Of a stretch of 64,000 nt of DNA, positions 33,786-46,381 are shown piece after piece. Position 1 is the stretch's first letter, and each line of letters starts with the position of its first letter. The translations under genes were made by a program, and so were the position numbers. The notes under the pieces are model-generated. The model did not search any database, was not told where the DNA came from, and saw only the letters and a list, made by a program, of their open reading frames with translations. The stretch comes from Photorhabdus caribbeanensis (GTDB taxonomy: Bacteria > Pseudomonadota > Gammaproteobacteria > Enterobacterales > Enterobacteriaceae): NCBI RefSeq assembly GCF_018448885.1, contig NZ_RCWB01000018.1, positions 41,555 to 105,554 of the forward strand, in the 5' to 3' direction.

Positions 33786-36700
33786 ATGGCAAAACGTACT
33801 GATATTAAAAGTATCCTGATCTTGGGAGCTGGTCCAATTGTTATTGGTCAGGCTTGTGAGTTCGACTACTCAGGAGCACAAGCTTGTAAAGCGTTACGGG
33901 AAGAAGGTTATCGTGTCGTTCTGGTGAACTCGAACCCTGCAACCATTATGACTGATCCAGAAATGGCCGATGCCACTTATATTGAGCCGATCCACTGGGA
34001 AGTGGTGCGTAAAATCATTGAAAAAGAGCGTCCTGATGCGATTCTGCCAACAATGGGCGGACAAACTGCACTCAACTGTGCGCTAGAACTGGAGCGTCAG
34101 GGAGTACTGGAAGAGTTTGGCGTTACCATGATTGGTGCTACCGCCGATGCGATTGATAAAGCGGAAGATCGTCGCCGTTTCGATATAGCAATGAAAAAGA
34201 TCGGCTTGGAAACTCCGCGTTCTGGTATCGCCCATTCAATGGAAGAAGCGTTGGCAGTTGCTGATAAAGTCGGTTTTCCTTGTATTATCCGCCCTTCCTT
34301 TACTATGGGAGGAAGCGGTGGTGGTATTGCTTATAACCGTGAAGAATTCGAGGAAATTTGTGAGCGTGGCCTGGATCTTTCACCAACCAACGAACTTTTG
34401 ATTGATGAATCTCTGATTGGTTGGAAAGAGTATGAAATGGAGGTTGTGCGGGATAAAAATGATAACTGCATTATCGTCTGCTCGATTGAAAACTTTGATG
34501 CGATGGGGATTCACACCGGTGATTCCATCACGGTTGCTCCGGCGCAAACGCTGACGGATAAAGAGTATCAAATCATGCGTAACGCTTCGATGGCGGTATT
34601 GCGTGAAATCGGTGTAGAAACTGGGGGATCTAACGTACAGTTTGCGGTGAACCCCAAAAATGGCCGTTTAGTTATCATCGAAATGAATCCACGCGTTTCC
34701 CGCTCTTCTGCGTTGGCTTCGAAAGCGACAGGTTTCCCGATCGCTAAAATTGCCGCTAAATTGGCGGTGGGTTATACCCTTGACGAATTGATGAATGATA
34801 TCACTGGCGGCCGCACGCCAGCTTCCTTTGAACCTTCCATTGACTACGTAGTTACTAAGGTTCCTCGTTTTAATTTCGAGAAATTTGCTGGCGCCAATGA
34901 TCGTCTGACAACCCAGATGAAATCTGTTGGTGAGGTGATGGCGATTGGCCGTACTCAGCAAGAATCTTTGCAAAAAGCATTGCGTGGTTTGGAAATCGGG
35001 GCAACCGGTTTTGATCCGAAAGTCAATTTAGATGATCCAGAAGCACTGACTAAAATTCGTCGCGAATTGAAAGATGCGGGTGCTGAGCGTATCTGGTATA
35101 TCGCCGATGCTTTCCGTGCGGGTATGTCGGTTGATGGGGTGTTTAACCTGACTGATATTGATCGCTGGTTCTTAGTGCAAATTGAAGAACTGGTGCGATT
35201 GGAAGAGCAGGTGGCAGAGCAAGGCATTAACAGCTTGACGGCCGATTTCCTGCGTCATCTGAAACGCAAAGGTTTTGCTGATGCACGTCTGGCAAAACTG
35301 GTTGGAGTGGCCGAAAAAGAGATCCGTAAGCTGCGCCACAAATATAATCTGTATCCGGTTTATAAGCGCGTTGATACCTGTGCGGCAGAATTTGCGACTG
35401 ATACTGCATACATGTATTCCACTTATGAAGATGAGTGTGAGGCTAATCCGAATAGTGATAAGCCAAAAATCATGGTATTGGGTGGTGGCCCTAATCGTAT
35501 TGGGCAAGGGATTGAATTCGACTATTGTTGTGTTCATGCAGCTCTGGCACTGCGTGAAGATGGGTATGAAACCATCATGGTGAACTGTAACCCAGAGACT
35601 GTTTCAACGGATTACGATACTTCGGACCGTCTCTATTTCGAACCGGTGACTTTGGAAGATGTTCTTGAGATTGTACGTGTTGAGCAGCCAAAAGGGGTGA
35701 TTGTTCAGTATGGCGGTCAGACTCCGCTGAAATTGGCGCGTGAACTGGAAATCGCCGGTGTTCCTATTATTGGTACCAGCCCGGATGCGATTGATCGTGC
35801 GGAAGATCGTGAACGTTTCAAACAGGCAGTAAATCGCCTTGGCTTGAAACAACCTGAAAATGCCACAGTAACCACGATAGAACGCGCAGTTGAGAAGGCA
35901 AATATTCTTGGTTATCCGCTGGTGGTTCGTCCATCTTATGTTTTGGGTGGCCGTGCAATGGAAATCGTATATGACGAAGCTGACTTACGCCGTTACTTCC
36001 AGACTGCGGTTAGTGTCTCTAATGATGCTCCAGTATTGCTTGATTGTTTCCTTGATGATGCCGTGGAAGTGGACGTTGATGCTATCTGTGACGGTGAGCG
36101 TGTATTGATCGGCGGCATTATGGAACATATTGAGCAGGCAGGCGTGCATTCCGGCGACTCAGCTTGTTCACTGCCTGCTTACACCCTAAGTCAGGAAATT
36201 CAAGATGTTATGCGTCAGCAGGTAGAAAAACTGGCATTTGAATTAGGTGTACGTGGTTTGATGAATGTCCAGTTTGCCGTCAAGAATAACGAAGTTTATC
36301 TGATTGAAGTTAATCCGCGTGCAGCTCGTACTGTGCCATTTGTTTCTAAAGCGACTGGTTTACCTCTGGCGAAAGTTGCGGCTCGGGTGATGGTTGGCCA
36401 ATCTCTGGCTGAGCAGGGTGCAACTCAGGAGATCATCCCTCCATACTATTCGGTGAAAGAGGTTGTATTGCCTTTCAACAAATTCCCAGGTGTAGATCCG
36501 ATTCTTGGGCCTGAAATGCGGTCAACTGGAGAAGTGATGGGAGTTGGCCGTACATTTGCCGAAGCTTTCTCAAAAGCACTATTGGGGTGTAGCGCTAAAA
36601 TGCCACAAAGTGGTAGAGCACTTCTGTCAGTGCGTGAAGGTGATAAAAGCCGGGTTGTGGATTTGGCCGCTAAACTGCTGAAACAGGGTTTTGAACTGGA

Positions 36701-37010
36701 TGCGACTCATGGTACAGCGGTTGTGCTCGGTGAGGCGGGGATTAACCCTCGTCTGGTGAATAAAGTTCACGAAGGGCGTCCGCATATTCAGGATAGAATC
36801 AAAAATGGTGAATATAGCTATATTGTAAACACAACTGCGGGTCGTCAGGCAATTGAGGATTCCAAACTTATTCGCCGTAGTGCACTGCAATATAAAGTGC
36901 ATTATGACACCACATTGAATGGTGGGTTTGCGACAACAATGGCACTGAGTGCAGATCCTACTGAGCAGGTGATTTCTGTACAGGAAATGCATGCGGCAAT
37001 TAAAAGTTAG
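33786..37010 (+). CDS. carB: Carbamoyl-phosphate synthase large subunit
   Basis: The 1074-residue subunit uses two ATP, bicarbonate and ammonia to make carbamoyl phosphate for pyrimidines and arginine. It has two homologous ATP-grasp halves ([19 protein letters not shown] and [19 protein letters not shown]). A C-terminal allosteric domain follows. AGGAG precedes the ATG. It is followed by a strong terminator. Confidence 0.99.
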   Translation: MAKRTDIKSILILGAGPIVIGQACEFDYSGAQACKALREEGYRVVLVNSNPATIMTDPEMADATYIEPIHWEVVRKIIEKERPDAILPTMGGQTALNCALELERQGVLEEFGVTMIGATADAIDKAEDRRRFDIAMKKIGLETPRSGIAHSMEEALAVADKVGFPCIIRPSFTMGGSGGGIAYNREEFEEICERGLDLSPTNELLIDESLIGWKEYEMEVVRDKNDNCIIVCSIENFDAMGIHTGDSITVAPAQTLTDKEYQIMRNASMAVLREIGVETGGSNVQFAVNPKNGRLVIIEMNPRVSRSSALASKATGFPIAKIAAKLAVGYTLDELMNDITGGRTPASFEPSIDYVVTKVPRFNFEKFAGANDRLTTQMKSVGEVMAIGRTQQESLQKALRGLEIGATGFDPKVNLDDPEALTKIRRELKDAGAERIWYIADAFRAGMSVDGVFNLTDIDRWFLVQIEELVRLEEQVAEQGINSLTADFLRHLKRKGFADARLAKLVGVAEKEIRKLRHKYNLYPVYKRVDTCAAEFATDTAYMYSTYEDECEANPNSDKPKIMVLGGGPNRIGQGIEFDYCCVHAALALREDGYETIMVNCNPETVSTDYDTSDRLYFEPVTLEDVLEIVRVEQPKGVIVQYGGQTPLKLARELEIAGVPIIGTSPDAIDRAEDRERFKQAVNRLGLKQPENATVTTIERAVEKANILGYPLVVRPSYVLGGRAMEIVYDEADLRRYFQTAVSVSNDAPVLLDCFLDDAVEVDVDAICDGERVLIGGIMEHIEQAGVHSGDSACSLPAYTLSQEIQDVMRQQVEKLAFELGVRGLMNVQFAVKNNEVYLIEVNPRAARTVPFVSKATGLPLAKVAARVMVGQSLAEQGATQEIIPPYYSVKEVVLPFNKFPGVDPILGPEMRSTGEVMGVGRTFAEAFSKALLGCSAKMPQSGRALLSVREGDKSRVVDLAAKLLKQGFELDATHGTAVVLGEAGINPRLVNKVHEGRPHIQDRIKNGEYSYIVNTTAGRQAIEDSKLIRRSALQYKVHYDTTLNGGFATTMALSADPTEQVISVQEMHAAIKS

Positions 37011-37037
37011 TCTGTATTTTGATTAATTGAAGTAATA

Positions 37038-37067
37038 AAAAAGTGCGCTTTGTTAGGCGCACTTTTT
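37038..37067. terminator. Intrinsic terminator after carB
   Basis: AAAAAGTGCGC and GCGCACTTTTT form a stem with an eight-base loop. The flanking A/T runs let it serve carAB and the convergent exporter gene. Confidence 0.92.
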
Positions 37068-37106
37068 ATGTTTATTGAAAAGTTAAAGAGAAAAAATCAC
37101 TGTCTG

Positions 37107-37721
37107 TTATCCCAGCGCCACTTTGACACCTAAGCCAATCAAAACAATGCCTAGTAGTTTATCGATAATCTTCTGAGTCTTAGCTAACCCACGGCGTACC
37201 GGGGCACTTTGGATCAATATGACTAACAGAGGCCAATAGATGACTGCCAATCCCCAGATAATAGAGGCATACCACAATTTCTCACCAACACCAGAATTGA
37301 CATTTAGCAACTGAGTAAATATTGCCAGGAAGAACAGCGTTGCTTTGGGATTGAGCAAATTACATAAAAACCCCTGCATAAATGCTTTCTTAAAAGTAAC
37401 AATCTGTCGTGGCTGATTGTCTAGGGAGATGCTGTTGCTACCGCGAGAAAGCAGGCCATTGATGCCAATCCAAATAAGATAAGCCGCTCCGGCATATTTC
37501 ATCAGATTAAACAGCCACGGCGTTGTGGTGATAACAATGGCCAACCCGGCGACACAGTAAGCCATATGGCAAGCGATAGCGGCGATTAAGCCTACAACTG
37601 TCATCATGGCGGCAGAACGTTGGTAACGTATGGCATTTTTGACTACCAAAAAGAAATCAGGACCGGGAGAGAGCATACCCAACGTTGAGATAGTGATGAC
37701 GACTAGTGATGTTTCCAGCAT
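37107..37721 (-). CDS. LysE/RhtB-family amino acid exporter
   Basis: The protein has about 204 residues and six hydrophobic segments. The family signature GMLSPGPDFFLVVKNAIRYQR lies near the N-terminus and NLLNPKATLFFLAIFTQ in the middle. I choose the start at 37721 (MLETSLVVI), with TAGGGT upstream, over 37766. The substrate is unknown; relatives export threonine, homoserine or other amino acids. It occupies the carB-folA junction where E. coli has the cai/fix/kef genes. Confidence 0.88.
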   Translation of the reverse strand: MLETSLVVITISTLGMLSPGPDFFLVVKNAIRYQRSAAMMTVVGLIAAIACHMAYCVAGLAIVITTTPWLFNLMKYAGAAYLIWIGINGLLSRGSNSISLDNQPRQIVTFKKAFMQGFLCNLLNPKATLFFLAIFTQLLNVNSGVGEKLWYASIIWGLAVIYWPLLVILIQSAPVRRGLAKTQKIIDKLLGIVLIGLGVKVALG

Positions 37722-37900
37722 AATGTACCCTATAGTTAATATTAGTTTTGTTATTATTTTGATCAATAAATGCCTTAAGTAATAAACCGAGTATAAATTA
37801 ATTTTTTGTACTTAAGAAGGTGTTGAGCCTATCGACGGGGTACATCCCTTTCCGTATAGTGTCATCAATTTTTATACTATTTGCCTATTAAGGTGGCTTA

Positions 37901-38386
37901 ATGAATATCAGCTTGATCGCTGCTTTAGCTATGGATCGGGTTATCGGCATGGAGAGTAAAATGCCGTGGAATCTGCCGGGGGATTTAGCCTGGTTTAAAC
38001 GTAATACATTGAATAAACCCGTTATTATGGGGCGAGTCACTTATGAATCTATAGGTCGCCCGTTACCGGGAAGACTCAATATTGTATTGAGTAATCAGCC
38101 GGGTAATGATGAACGTGTAACCTGGGTCAGCTCAGTTGATGAAGCACTGGCGGTGGCGGGTGATGCGGAAGAAGTTATGGTCATGGGTGGTGGTAAAGTT
38201 TATGACCAATTTATTTCACGAGCGAATCGTATGTACCTGACGCACATTGATGCAGAAGTGATAGGTGATACGCATTTTCCTGACTATGAACCGGATGAAT
38301 GGGATTCTGAATTTACTGAATACCATGATGCCGATGAATTAAATTCTCACAGCTACTGTTTTGAGATTTTACAACGTCGCCTCTAA
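37901..38386 (+). CDS. folA: Dihydrofolate reductase
   Basis: The 161-residue enzyme reduces dihydrofolate with NADPH. It starts [20 protein letters not shown], with [12 protein letters not shown] holding the substrate-binding Asp and [13 protein letters not shown] the cofactor loop. It matches E. coli FolA closely. It works with ThyA (62501), which produces dihydrofolate. It stands alone with its own promoter, convergent to apaH. Confidence 0.98.
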   Translation: MNISLIAALAMDRVIGMESKMPWNLPGDLAWFKRNTLNKPVIMGRVTYESIGRPLPGRLNIVLSNQPGNDERVTWVSSVDEALAVAGDAEEVMVMGGGKVYDQFISRANRMYLTHIDAEVIGDTHFPDYEPDEWDSEFTEYHDADELNSHSYCFEILQRRL

Positions 38387-38394
38387 TTGATAGA

Positions 38395-38424
38395 ACACGC
38401 CGATGAGCTTTTTTCACGGCGTGT
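38395..38424. terminator. Hairpin between convergent folA and apaH
   Basis: ACACGCCG (38395-38402) pairs perfectly with CGGCGTGT (38417-38424). The loop contains a T-run and T-rich sequence follows weakly on the plus strand. Position between converging genes supports a terminator. Confidence 0.6.
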
Positions 38425-38441
38425 CTGGCTTTAATGCTGTT

Positions 38442-39257
38442 TTACTGCGGTAACGATGATTGTGTGAAATATTGTTTATCTTCCCAACGTAGCATCGTCA
38501 GTTGTCCTCCCCAACAACAACCTGTATCCAATGCATAAAATCCGTCGGGTGTTCCCTGGCCTTCTAATGATGCCCAGTGACCGAAAACGATGGCGTACTC
38601 TGATGGGATCTGGCGTGGCAGTGCAAACCAAGGTTTTAGCGGCGCAGGTGCATTTTCGGGCTTATCTTTGCACAACATATCTAACTGACCGTTTGGGAAA
38701 CAGTAACGCATACGTGTCAATGTATTGGTACTGAAACGCAAACGCGCCAGCCCGGAAAGTTCTGGCGACCAGTTGTTTGGCATATCTCCATACATGGAGT
38801 TGAGAAACAGAGGGTAGCTGCTACTGTTGAGCATGGTTTCAACTTCGCTGGCGCACATTTTGGCTGTTTCCAAATCCCATTGAGGCGTGATGCCAGCATG
38901 TGTCATGAGTAGTTTTAGATCATCATCGCACTGTAGTAACGGTTGTTTGCGTAGCCAATTAATTAATTCATCAGCATCTGGCGCCGACAGTAACGTATCA
39001 ATTTTATCTTTAGGTTTATTACGGCTGATCCCGGCATAAACTCCCAATAAATGGAGATCGTGATTGCCTAATACCACTTTTGCGGCTGAGCCTAGCTGTT
39101 TAACATACCGGAGAACATTAAGAGAGTCCGGGCCGCGGGCAACTAAATCCCCTGTTAACCACAACGTGTCCTTTTTAGGATCAAAATCGGCTTTAGTTAA
39201 TAAAGCTCGTAATTCACGATAACAGCCGTGAATATCACCAATGAGATATGTAGACAT
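38442..39257 (-). CDS. apaH: Diadenosine tetraphosphatase (symmetrical)
   Basis: The 271-residue phosphoesterase cleaves Ap4A to two ADP. It has the metallophosphatase motifs [19 protein letters not shown] and GNHDLHLL. I start at the ATG 39257 (MSTYLIGD), as in E. coli; a TTG two codons upstream overlaps the apaG stop. It ends the lptD-surA-pdxA-rsmA-apaG-apaH run. Confidence 0.97.
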   Translation of the reverse strand: MSTYLIGDIHGCYRELRALLTKADFDPKKDTLWLTGDLVARGPDSLNVLRYVKQLGSAAKVVLGNHDLHLLGVYAGISRNKPKDKIDTLLSAPDADELINWLRKQPLLQCDDDLKLLMTHAGITPQWDLETAKMCASEVETMLNSSSYPLFLNSMYGDMPNNWSPELSGLARLRFSTNTLTRMRYCFPNGQLDMLCKDKPENAPAPLKPWFALPRQIPSEYAIVFGHWASLEGQGTPDGFYALDTGCCWGGQLTMLRWEDKQYFTQSSLPQ

Positions 39258-39263
39258 AATCAA

Positions 39264-39641
39264 TCAATTAATCAGCGTTGGGATAGCCAGACGGAAAACT
39301 GGAATGGCAACACGGAATGGTTCACCATTGTGGTCAACCATTTCATAATGGCCTTCCATAGTACCCAAGGGCGTTTCCAATATTGCGCCGCTGGTGTAAC
39401 GGTATTCGGTCCCTGGCTGGATTATAGGTTGTTCACCAACAACACCTTCCCCCTGAACTTCCGTTTGATGACCATCACTGTTAGTAATTAGCCAGTAGCG
39501 ATTAATTAACTGAACCCGTTCGCGCCCAAGATTTCGGATAGTGATTGTATAGGCAAAAACGAAACGCCGTTGATCGGGACACGATTGACTTTCTACATAA
39601 ACACTTTGTACCTGAATAGAAACCCTGGGCGTATTAATCAT
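39264..39641 (-). CDS. apaG: ApaG domain protein (CorD)
   Basis: The 125-residue beta-sandwich protein has the conserved [20 protein letters not shown] and EGEGVVG-like [16 protein letters not shown] segments. Its biochemical role is unsettled; it is linked to magnesium/cobalt resistance in enterics. It lies between rsmA and apaH with short gaps, matching E. coli order. Confidence 0.96.
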   Translation of the reverse strand: MINTPRVSIQVQSVYVESQSCPDQRRFVFAYTITIRNLGRERVQLINRYWLITNSDGHQTEVQGEGVVGEQPIIQPGTEYRYTSGAILETPLGTMEGHYEMVDHNGEPFRVAIPVFRLAIPTLIN

Positions 39642-39653
39642 AATTGACTCCTG

Positions 39654-40472
39654 TTATGACTGCATTTCAGGTTGCTCTGATAGCCAGTTTGCCATTTTAC
39701 AGTACTGTTCAACAGAAATATTTTCTGCACGGGTACTTGGATCGATACCAAGTTCCGTTAGCTGTTCTACAGTAAAAAGATCACCGAGGCTGTTACGGAT
39801 GGTTTTACGCCGTTGGTTGAAAGCTTGAGTTGTGATCCGGCTCAGCATACGAATATTTTTGACGGGGTGAGGTATGCTTTTATGCGGTATCAGACGTACA
39901 ACGGCTGAATCGACTTTAGGTGCGGGAGTAAACGCGGTTGGCGGTACTTCTAACACAGGGATAACCTGACAATAATATTGAGCCATGACACTCAAACGCC
40001 CGAAAGCTTTACTTCCGGGGCCGGCAACCAGACGGTTCACCACCTCTTTTTGTAACATAAAATGCATATCAGCAATAGCATCAGTATAGCTGAAAAGGTG
40101 GAACATTAACGGCGTGGAAATATTATAAGGTAAATTACCAAAGACGCGCAGCGGCTCCCCTCTTTGCTGAGATAATTCGCCAAAATTAACCGTCATGGCA
40201 TCTTGCTGGATAATGGTAAGTTTATCTTTCAATTTTGGATGAATTTGTAGACGAGCGGCTAAATCGCGGTCAAGTTCAACTACGGTCATTTTATCCATGC
40301 GCTCGCCGACCGGTTCTGTCAATGCTCCAAGACCGGGGCCAATTTCCAATACTGCCTGGCCGGGTTGTGGATTGATAGCGGCAACAATACTATCAATGAC
40401 AAATTGATCGGTTAAGAAGTTCTGCCCGAAACGTTTACGGGCAAAGTGCCCTTGGTGGACTCTGTTATTCAT
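39654..40472 (-). CDS. rsmA: 16S rRNA dimethyladenosine transferase
   Basis: RsmA (KsgA) dimethylates two adjacent adenosines near the 3' end of 16S rRNA. The 272-residue protein has [13 protein letters not shown], the SAM-binding motif [12 protein letters not shown] and the catalytic GNLPYNIST. It overlaps pdxA by eight bases and is followed by apaG. Confidence 0.98.
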   Translation of the reverse strand: MNNRVHQGHFARKRFGQNFLTDQFVIDSIVAAINPQPGQAVLEIGPGLGALTEPVGERMDKMTVVELDRDLAARLQIHPKLKDKLTIIQQDAMTVNFGELSQQRGEPLRVFGNLPYNISTPLMFHLFSYTDAIADMHFMLQKEVVNRLVAGPGSKAFGRLSVMAQYYCQVIPVLEVPPTAFTPAPKVDSAVVRLIPHKSIPHPVKNIRMLSRITTQAFNQRRKTIRNSLGDLFTVEQLTELGIDPSTRAENISVEQYCKMANWLSEQPEMQS

Positions 40473-41484
40473 TGCTGTTTTGTATCATTTTAATTGCTAA
40501 ATTCAATGCGGTGATGAAACTTCCCACATCAGCTTGGCCTGTTCCAGCCAGTTCCAGTGCTGTGCCATGATCGACCGAAGTACGGATAAATGGCAGACCT
40601 AATGTAATATTCACTGCTCTGCCAAAACCTTGGTATTTTAACACGGGTAATCCCTGGTCGTGATACATCGAGAGTACGGCGTCTGCATGTTGAAGATATT
40701 TAGGTTGAAACAGGGTATCTGCCGGTAAAGGGCCTTCCAGCACGATGCCTTCTGCTCTCAGGCTGGCTAACGCAGGAATAATAACATCAATCTCTTCCCG
40801 TCCCATATGGCCGCCTTCTCCCGCATGGGGATTCAGACCACAGACATAAATACAGGGTTTTGCCAGGCCGAACTTTGTTTTCAAATCATGGTTAAGAATA
40901 GTAATCACTTCCCGCAGACTATCGAAAGTGATGGACTTTGGTACATCAACAATCGGCAGATGAGTCGTAGCCAGGGCAACCCGAAGTTCTTCTGTTGCAA
41001 GCATCATGACGACTCGCTGGCATCCACTGCGATCGGCAAAGAATTCGGTATGGCCGATAAAAGGCACGCCGGCATCATTGATATTCCCTTTATGAACCGG
41101 TCCTGTGACTAATGCTGAGAATTCTCCGTTTAAACAGCCGTCACAGGCTCGCGCCAGTGTTTCGGTGACATATCTGCCGTTTTCTTGATTCAATTCACCG
41201 GCGATTGCGGGAGCATGAAGAGGAACTGGCAATATTGTCAACGTCCCGGCAGCCTGTGGCTCGGGGATTTTGTCAGCAGAGTATTCTTGTAATTGCAAAG
41301 GTAAATTAAGTTGTCTGGCTCTGTCGAGAAGCAGGTTGGGGTCTGCGCAAGCGACCAATTGCATTGGCCAACTTTGTTGAGCAAGAGCAACCGTTAAATC
41401 GGGCCCAACCCCGGCAGGCTCGCCGGGGGTAATAACAATTGGTTTATTGATAATAATCGGTTTATTGTTGTGCATTGCTGCCAT
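40465..41484 (-). CDS. pdxA: 4-hydroxythreonine-4-phosphate dehydrogenase
   Basis: PdxA oxidises 4-phospho-hydroxy-L-threonine in pyridoxal phosphate synthesis. The family stretches [28 protein letters not shown] and [13 protein letters not shown] with metal-binding His are present. The start is at 41484 or the next ATG at 41475; neither has a clear ribosome site. It overlaps the surA end by 23 bases, so it is probably translated by coupling. Confidence 0.96.
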   Translation of the reverse strand: MAAMHNNKPIIINKPIVITPGEPAGVGPDLTVALAQQSWPMQLVACADPNLLLDRARQLNLPLQLQEYSADKIPEPQAAGTLTILPVPLHAPAIAGELNQENGRYVTETLARACDGCLNGEFSALVTGPVHKGNINDAGVPFIGHTEFFADRSGCQRVVMMLATEELRVALATTHLPIVDVPKSITFDSLREVITILNHDLKTKFGLAKPCIYVCGLNPHAGEGGHMGREEIDVIIPALASLRAEGIVLEGPLPADTLFQPKYLQHADAVLSMYHDQGLPVLKYQGFGRAVNITLGLPFIRTSVDHGTALELAGTGQADVGSFITALNLAIKMIQNSNE

Positions 41485-42763
41485 CTAAAATTTTCACATA
41501 AGCCGAGGCGCGTTGTTCCTGCATCCAGCTTTGTGCTTCTTCGGTGAATTTACGGTTGAACAACATACGGTAAGCGCGATCTTTCTGAGCGGCGTCTGTT
41601 TTATCAACTTTGCGCGTATCCAGTAGTTGGATCAGATGCCAGCCAAAAGATGAGTGAACAGGTTGGCTGATTTCACCTTTATTCAAGCGCATTAACGCGT
41701 CACGGAAAGCAGGATCGTAGATATCGGGGGTCGTCCAGCCGAGATCGCCACCACGTAGGGCTGAGCCAGGGTCGTCTGAAAACTCTTTTGCGGCATCGGC
41801 AAAATCAGTTTTTCCGCTGCGAATATCACTGGCGATTTGCTGCAACTTGGTGCGCGCTTGATCATCGGTCATGACAGGAGAAGTTCTTAATAGAATATGG
41901 CGGGCGTGAACTTCAGTGACGGCGATAGTTGGGGTACCGCCACGGATATCATTGACTTTGAGAATATGGAAACCAACACCGGAACGGATTGGGCCAACGA
42001 TGGCTCCTTTTGGAGCGGATTGTAGTTGTTCAGCAAACAGGGTTGGTAATTCCTCAAGCCGACTCCAACCCATGTTGCCGCCTTTCAGCGCTTGTGGATC
42101 AGCAGAGTAGGCGATAGCCAATTTACCGAAATCAACGCCATGTTTAAGTTCAGACATAATTTTCTGTACTATTGTCATGGCTTTTTCCATTTGTGCCTGA
42201 TCAGGGTTTTCTGGCAATGGGATCAGAATATGGCTGATGTTCAATTCAGTATCGTTGGTATTCTGGCTGCTAATTTGTTTGGCTAAGGCGTCAATTTCTT
42301 GAGGCAGAATGGTGACACGACGGCGAACTTCATTGTTACGTACTTCTGCTATCTGCATCTCTTTACGAATTCGATTACGGTAAGTATCGAAACTCATACC
42401 ATCGGCAGCGATACGATGTTTCATTTGATCCACGGTGATGTGATTCTGGGCTGCGATATTGGCAATGGTAGAATCTAGCGCTTGATCGGGAATGGTGATC
42501 CCCATCTGTTTTGCCATTTGCAGCAGGATATTATCCATAATCAGACGCTCAAGGATCTGATGACGAAGTATTTGTTCGTCCGGTATTTGCTGGCCGGCAT
42601 GTTGCGCATCCAGTTTAACAGTCTGTAAAAGGCTGTTGATGTCGCTTTCCAGTACCACCCCGTTATTAACGACCGCAGCAATTTTATCCATTTGCTGAGG
42701 CGCAGCGAAGGCAGTAGTCACTGAAAACATCAATCCGAAAATGAGAGTTCTCCAGTTCTTCAT
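41462..42763 (-). CDS. surA: Periplasmic chaperone / peptidyl-prolyl isomerase SurA
   Basis: SurA escorts outer membrane proteins to the BAM complex. From 42763 ([20 protein letters not shown]) it has a cleavable signal peptide, the N-terminal chaperone module ([17 protein letters not shown]) and two parvulin domains ([12 protein letters not shown] and [11 protein letters not shown]). The product has about 433 residues, near the E. coli length. GGGAAAAG lies just upstream; the frame extends further to 42826 but the signal peptide fixes the start. LptD, encoded next door, is a known SurA client. Confidence 0.97.
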   Translation of the reverse strand: MKNWRTLIFGLMFSVTTAFAAPQQMDKIAAVVNNGVVLESDINSLLQTVKLDAQHAGQQIPDEQILRHQILERLIMDNILLQMAKQMGITIPDQALDSTIANIAAQNHITVDQMKHRIAADGMSFDTYRNRIRKEMQIAEVRNNEVRRRVTILPQEIDALAKQISSQNTNDTELNISHILIPLPENPDQAQMEKAMTIVQKIMSELKHGVDFGKLAIAYSADPQALKGGNMGWSRLEELPTLFAEQLQSAPKGAIVGPIRSGVGFHILKVNDIRGGTPTIAVTEVHARHILLRTSPVMTDDQARTKLQQIASDIRSGKTDFADAAKEFSDDPGSALRGGDLGWTTPDIYDPAFRDALMRLNKGEISQPVHSSFGWHLIQLLDTRKVDKTDAAQKDRAYRMLFNRKFTEEAQSWMQEQRASAYVKILDGSNAQQ

Positions 42764-42815
42764 ACTTTTCCCATCATATGTAGGTTCCGCAATAGCGGAT
42801 TTATCATGTTTAATA

Positions 42816-45140
42816 TCAAAATGCACGTTGGTATGGCATGATGCCAGACTGCAACATTTTCTGGCTACCCAGACTATGATTGTTACTTAAGCCACGAAGT
42901 TCAAAGTTAAATGACCATTTGTTGTCATATTCGCTATCGTTGTCTTTCCAGCCAACGATTTTGCGCTCATAGCCAACGTTAACTGCCCAGCAACAAGTGT
43001 TGTATTGTAAACCCACTAACTGACTTGCCGGTTGTTGTTCTTTGGTATCGTAATAGTAGGCGCCTACGAAACCCCAGCGATCACTTAACGGCCAACTTGC
43101 AACCAGACCAACTTGAGAAATCCCTTGCTGGAAAGCCGGAGCACTTTTAGCGGTAGCTTGGATATAATCTCTGTCAACAAAACGATAATTCAACTGTACA
43201 AGTCGGTCTTCATCACGGCGATATTCTAGTACTGCATTTCCCATCGTTACGCTGCTCAGGCGAGTATCGTATTGCATACCCCCTTTCAAGCCCCAGGAAT
43301 CATTAATTTTCCAGTAAGTGTCACCTGCCCAGGTCATCATACCTGTACTATCTTTACTGTTGATGATGGTTTCTTTACCGGTGCGTGGACGTTCAAAGTA
43401 ATAGATTTGACCTAATGACAGGTTAAAACGTTCAACTAAACCTTCATCATAAAGGCGGGTAGTAAGACCGGTAGTCACTTGATTGGCAGATGAAATACGG
43501 TCCAGTCCACCATAAAAGCGGTCACGGAACAAGCCGGTATAGTCAGTTTGTAATAAAGATGAGTCGAAGTTATTAATATTATCTTGGTCTTTGTATGGCA
43601 CATACAGATACTGAACTTGCGGTTCTAGCGTTTGGGTGTAATTGCTGTTCAGGTATGTTGAACGTTCAAACACCATTTTGGCTTCGCTTTTGAACTGTGG
43701 CAGAACCCGGTTAACAGATTCTTTATATTCAGTATTCTCAAGAGATTTAGGAATATCTTGCTGATAGTGAGTCGCCATCAGCTTAACTTCATTATTCATA
43801 CTGGCCCAGCCATTGGAGAGTGGCAGATTAATGGAGGGTTCCAGATGCCAGCGGGTTGCTTCCGGGTTGTTTTTACCAACGCTGGTGAATTTTGCCGCCT
43901 GACCATAGACTTTAAGGTCAAATGGCCCCAGATCGTTTTTGTAATAGTTTAGATCTAACTGTGGTTCAGCTCTGTAGGCTTTTCTACTGGTATCTTTAGA
44001 GAAAATCTGGAACTGTTTAGTTGATAGAGTGGCATTCCAGTTCTGTTGAGCATAGCCCAGACTGAATTTTTGTGTGGCATAGCCATCGGTGGTGGAACCA
44101 TATTGAGAGCTGAAATCAGAAAAATATTCGGGATCACTGACTTTGGTATAGTCGATATTAAAACGCCATACCCTATCCATCACACCACTGTGTCTCCAAT
44201 AAAATAACCAGCGATTATCACTTTCTCTGGCGGTACGTGTGTTTGTCTTTTTGTCTTTGACATATTGCTCATCGTTATTCAGCCAGTCGAGAGCAAGGGT
44301 ACCTATACCTGCTTCGGTTAAGTAGCGGAATTCATTATCCAGTTTTAAACCACGTTTACTGAGATAGTGCGGTGTAATCGTCGCATCATAATTCGGTGCA
44401 ATGTTCCAGTAATAAGGTAGCTGAAATTCAAAGCCGTCTTTTTTGGAATAGCTGGCGTTAGGAATAAGAAACCCTGAACGGCGTTTATTACCGATAGGTA
44501 ATTGAAGATACGGACTATAAAATACGGGAATATTAGCCAATCTGAAACGGGCATTCCATATTTCGGCCACTTCTTCTTCGCGATCGAGAATGACTTCGGA
44601 ACCGACAACGCTCCAGCTATCATTACCCGGCAGGCAGGAGGTAAAAGTACCATTATCTAGAATGGCATAACGGTTTTCACCACGCAGTTTCATTTTGTCT
44701 GCGGTGCCGCGCCCTTGACGCCCGACCATCTGATAATCACCCTGATACATGTCGGTATCTTTATTATTTAAATTAGACCAGGCGCGCGGGCCTTTTAGAA
44801 TAATCTGCGGATCATCATAATGAACATTACCCGTTGCGGTCACGGTTCTTAACGGAACTTCATCTTCTGTTTGATCAAGTTGTACTTTATCTGCGGTTAG
44901 GGTCTTATTACCCTGTTTAATATTAACATTACCGATAAATTTAGCAGAACGTGGATAATCTGCTTGTGAATCATCTGCCAGAATATTGATAGGAAGTTGA
45001 TTGAGATCGCCATTAATTATTGGCTGATCGTAAACAGGTATACCCAGCATACACTGTGCTGCGAGATCAGCATGTGCATGCTGACCATAAAGTGCGGCCC
45101 ATACCGTTGTGGCCAGCAAAGTTGGATAACATTTCTTCAT
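42816..45140 (-). CDS. lptD: LPS-assembly outer membrane protein LptD
   Basis: LptD forms the outer membrane channel that inserts lipopolysaccharide, with LptE as plug. The 774-residue protein has a signal peptide (to about AHA-D25), a periplasmic beta-jellyroll and a large C-terminal barrel ending in Phe. Cysteines for its disulfide maturation are present: one near the mature N-terminus (AAQCML), one in TFTSCLPG, and the CC pair in [13 protein letters not shown]. It is the first gene of the lptD-surA-pdxA-rsmA-apaGH cluster and divergent from djlA. Confidence 0.98.
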   Translation of the reverse strand: MKKCYPTLLATTVWAALYGQHAHADLAAQCMLGIPVYDQPIINGDLNQLPINILADDSQADYPRSAKFIGNVNIKQGNKTLTADKVQLDQTEDEVPLRTVTATGNVHYDDPQIILKGPRAWSNLNNKDTDMYQGDYQMVGRQGRGTADKMKLRGENRYAILDNGTFTSCLPGNDSWSVVGSEVILDREEEVAEIWNARFRLANIPVFYSPYLQLPIGNKRRSGFLIPNASYSKKDGFEFQLPYYWNIAPNYDATITPHYLSKRGLKLDNEFRYLTEAGIGTLALDWLNNDEQYVKDKKTNTRTARESDNRWLFYWRHSGVMDRVWRFNIDYTKVSDPEYFSDFSSQYGSTTDGYATQKFSLGYAQQNWNATLSTKQFQIFSKDTSRKAYRAEPQLDLNYYKNDLGPFDLKVYGQAAKFTSVGKNNPEATRWHLEPSINLPLSNGWASMNNEVKLMATHYQQDIPKSLENTEYKESVNRVLPQFKSEAKMVFERSTYLNSNYTQTLEPQVQYLYVPYKDQDNINNFDSSLLQTDYTGLFRDRFYGGLDRISSANQVTTGLTTRLYDEGLVERFNLSLGQIYYFERPRTGKETIINSKDSTGMMTWAGDTYWKINDSWGLKGGMQYDTRLSSVTMGNAVLEYRRDEDRLVQLNYRFVDRDYIQATAKSAPAFQQGISQVGLVASWPLSDRWGFVGAYYYDTKEQQPASQLVGLQYNTCCWAVNVGYERKIVGWKDNDSEYDNKWSFNFELRGLSNNHSLGSQKMLQSGIMPYQRAF

Positions 45141-45324
45141 AGATATTTATGCGGTTCCGTCATCAGTGGCATTATGCCGGGCAAACCTCAAGAGACTAGC
45201 GCACTCGATGAATATGCGCCAGTGTAAAGTCATACCTTTACTTATCTTGCCGTTAGGCACGGAGCTGAATGAATAGTATGATAATGCAAAACGACACTCA
45301 GAGCATTGGTGAATTGAGGAGTAT

Positions 45325-46146
45325 ATGCATTATTGGGGAAAATTGCTTGGGCTGATTTTTGGTGTTGTGTCTGGAGCAGGCTTTTGGGGGATTGTCATTG
45401 GTCTGTTTATTGGTCATATGCTTGATAGGGCTAGTGCGCGGAGAAACCAAGGTTTTTTTGCAAATAATCAGTCTCGCCAACTGCTATTTTTCAGTAGTAC
45501 TTTTCAGGTGATGGGGCATATTACTAAATCAAAAGGGCGGGTGACTGAAACAGATATCCGGCTTGCGAGCCAGTTAATGGAGCGAATGCAACTTCACGGA
45601 CAAGCCAGGATAGCAGCACAGCAAGCTTTTCGTGAAGGTAAAGAGCCCAATTTTCCTTTGCGTGAGACACTAAGACAATTGCGTCGTGCCTGTTTTGGCC
45701 GCTCTGACCTAATTCGCATGTTTTTGGAAATCCAATTACAGGCAGCATTTTCTGATGGTCAATTGCATCCGAATGAAAGGAAAGTGCTGTTTATTATTGC
45801 TGATGAACTTGGGATCTCTCGTAACCAGTTTGAACAATTCCTTGCCATGATGGAAGGTGGCCGCAATTTCGGTGATGGAGGGGAATGGCAGCAACGGCAG
45901 TATGGTGGTTATCAGAGGGCTGCACAGGGGCCAACACTCGCGGACGCTTGCAAGGTGTTAGGTGTGCGTGAAAAGGATGACGCGACGACAATTAAACGCG
46001 CCTATCGTAGATTGATGAGTGAACACCACCCGGATAAGCTGGTAGCAAAAGGTTTACCACCGGAAATGATGGAGATTGCTAAACAAAAGGCCCAGTCAAT
46101 TCAGGCTGCTTATGATCTCATTAAAAAAGAGAAGGGTTTTAAATAG
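45325..46146 (+). CDS. djlA: Membrane-anchored co-chaperone DjlA
   Basis: The 273-residue protein has an N-terminal membrane segment rich in Gly ([22 protein letters not shown]), a central helical TerB-like domain and a C-terminal J-domain with HPD ([11 protein letters not shown]). It stimulates DnaK at the inner membrane. GAGGAG lies upstream of the ATG. The position next to lptD is as in E. coli. Confidence 0.97.
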   Translation: MHYWGKLLGLIFGVVSGAGFWGIVIGLFIGHMLDRASARRNQGFFANNQSRQLLFFSSTFQVMGHITKSKGRVTETDIRLASQLMERMQLHGQARIAAQQAFREGKEPNFPLRETLRQLRRACFGRSDLIRMFLEIQLQAAFSDGQLHPNERKVLFIIADELGISRNQFEQFLAMMEGGRNFGDGGEWQQRQYGGYQRAAQGPTLADACKVLGVREKDDATTIKRAYRRLMSEHHPDKLVAKGLPPEMMEIAKQKAQSIQAAYDLIKKEKGFK

Positions 46147-46288
46147 CCTATTTTTTATTTTTAAAAACATGGCACTAAATGTATAGGGGAATAATATCCC
46201 CTACGGCTGTTGAGTTTATTTTTTATTTCTCTAAAATATTAGAATATTTTATGTTTTATTTTGTTTTAATTTAGGAGGAATGCAAAAA

Positions 46289-46381
46289 ATGGCAAATATC
46301 CGTGTTCTTTTGGCTTGTTGTGGCTTGGCCTTGTGTCTGATATTGGCTTCATTGGATTCGGTTACTGTATTTGTCTATTAA
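46289..46381 (+). CDS. Very small hydrophobic protein (30-33 aa)
   Basis: AGGAGG at 46273-46278 precedes two in-frame ATGs (46280 and 46289); the second has the workable spacing. The product MANIRVLLACCGLALCLILA... is one hydrophobic segment with a short tail ending in VFVY, like small single-span membrane proteins. The stop abuts the convergent rluA stop. I do not recognise the family. The strong ribosome site and membrane character support it; conservation cannot be judged. Confidence 0.5.
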   Translation: MANIRVLLACCGLALCLILASLDSVTVFVY

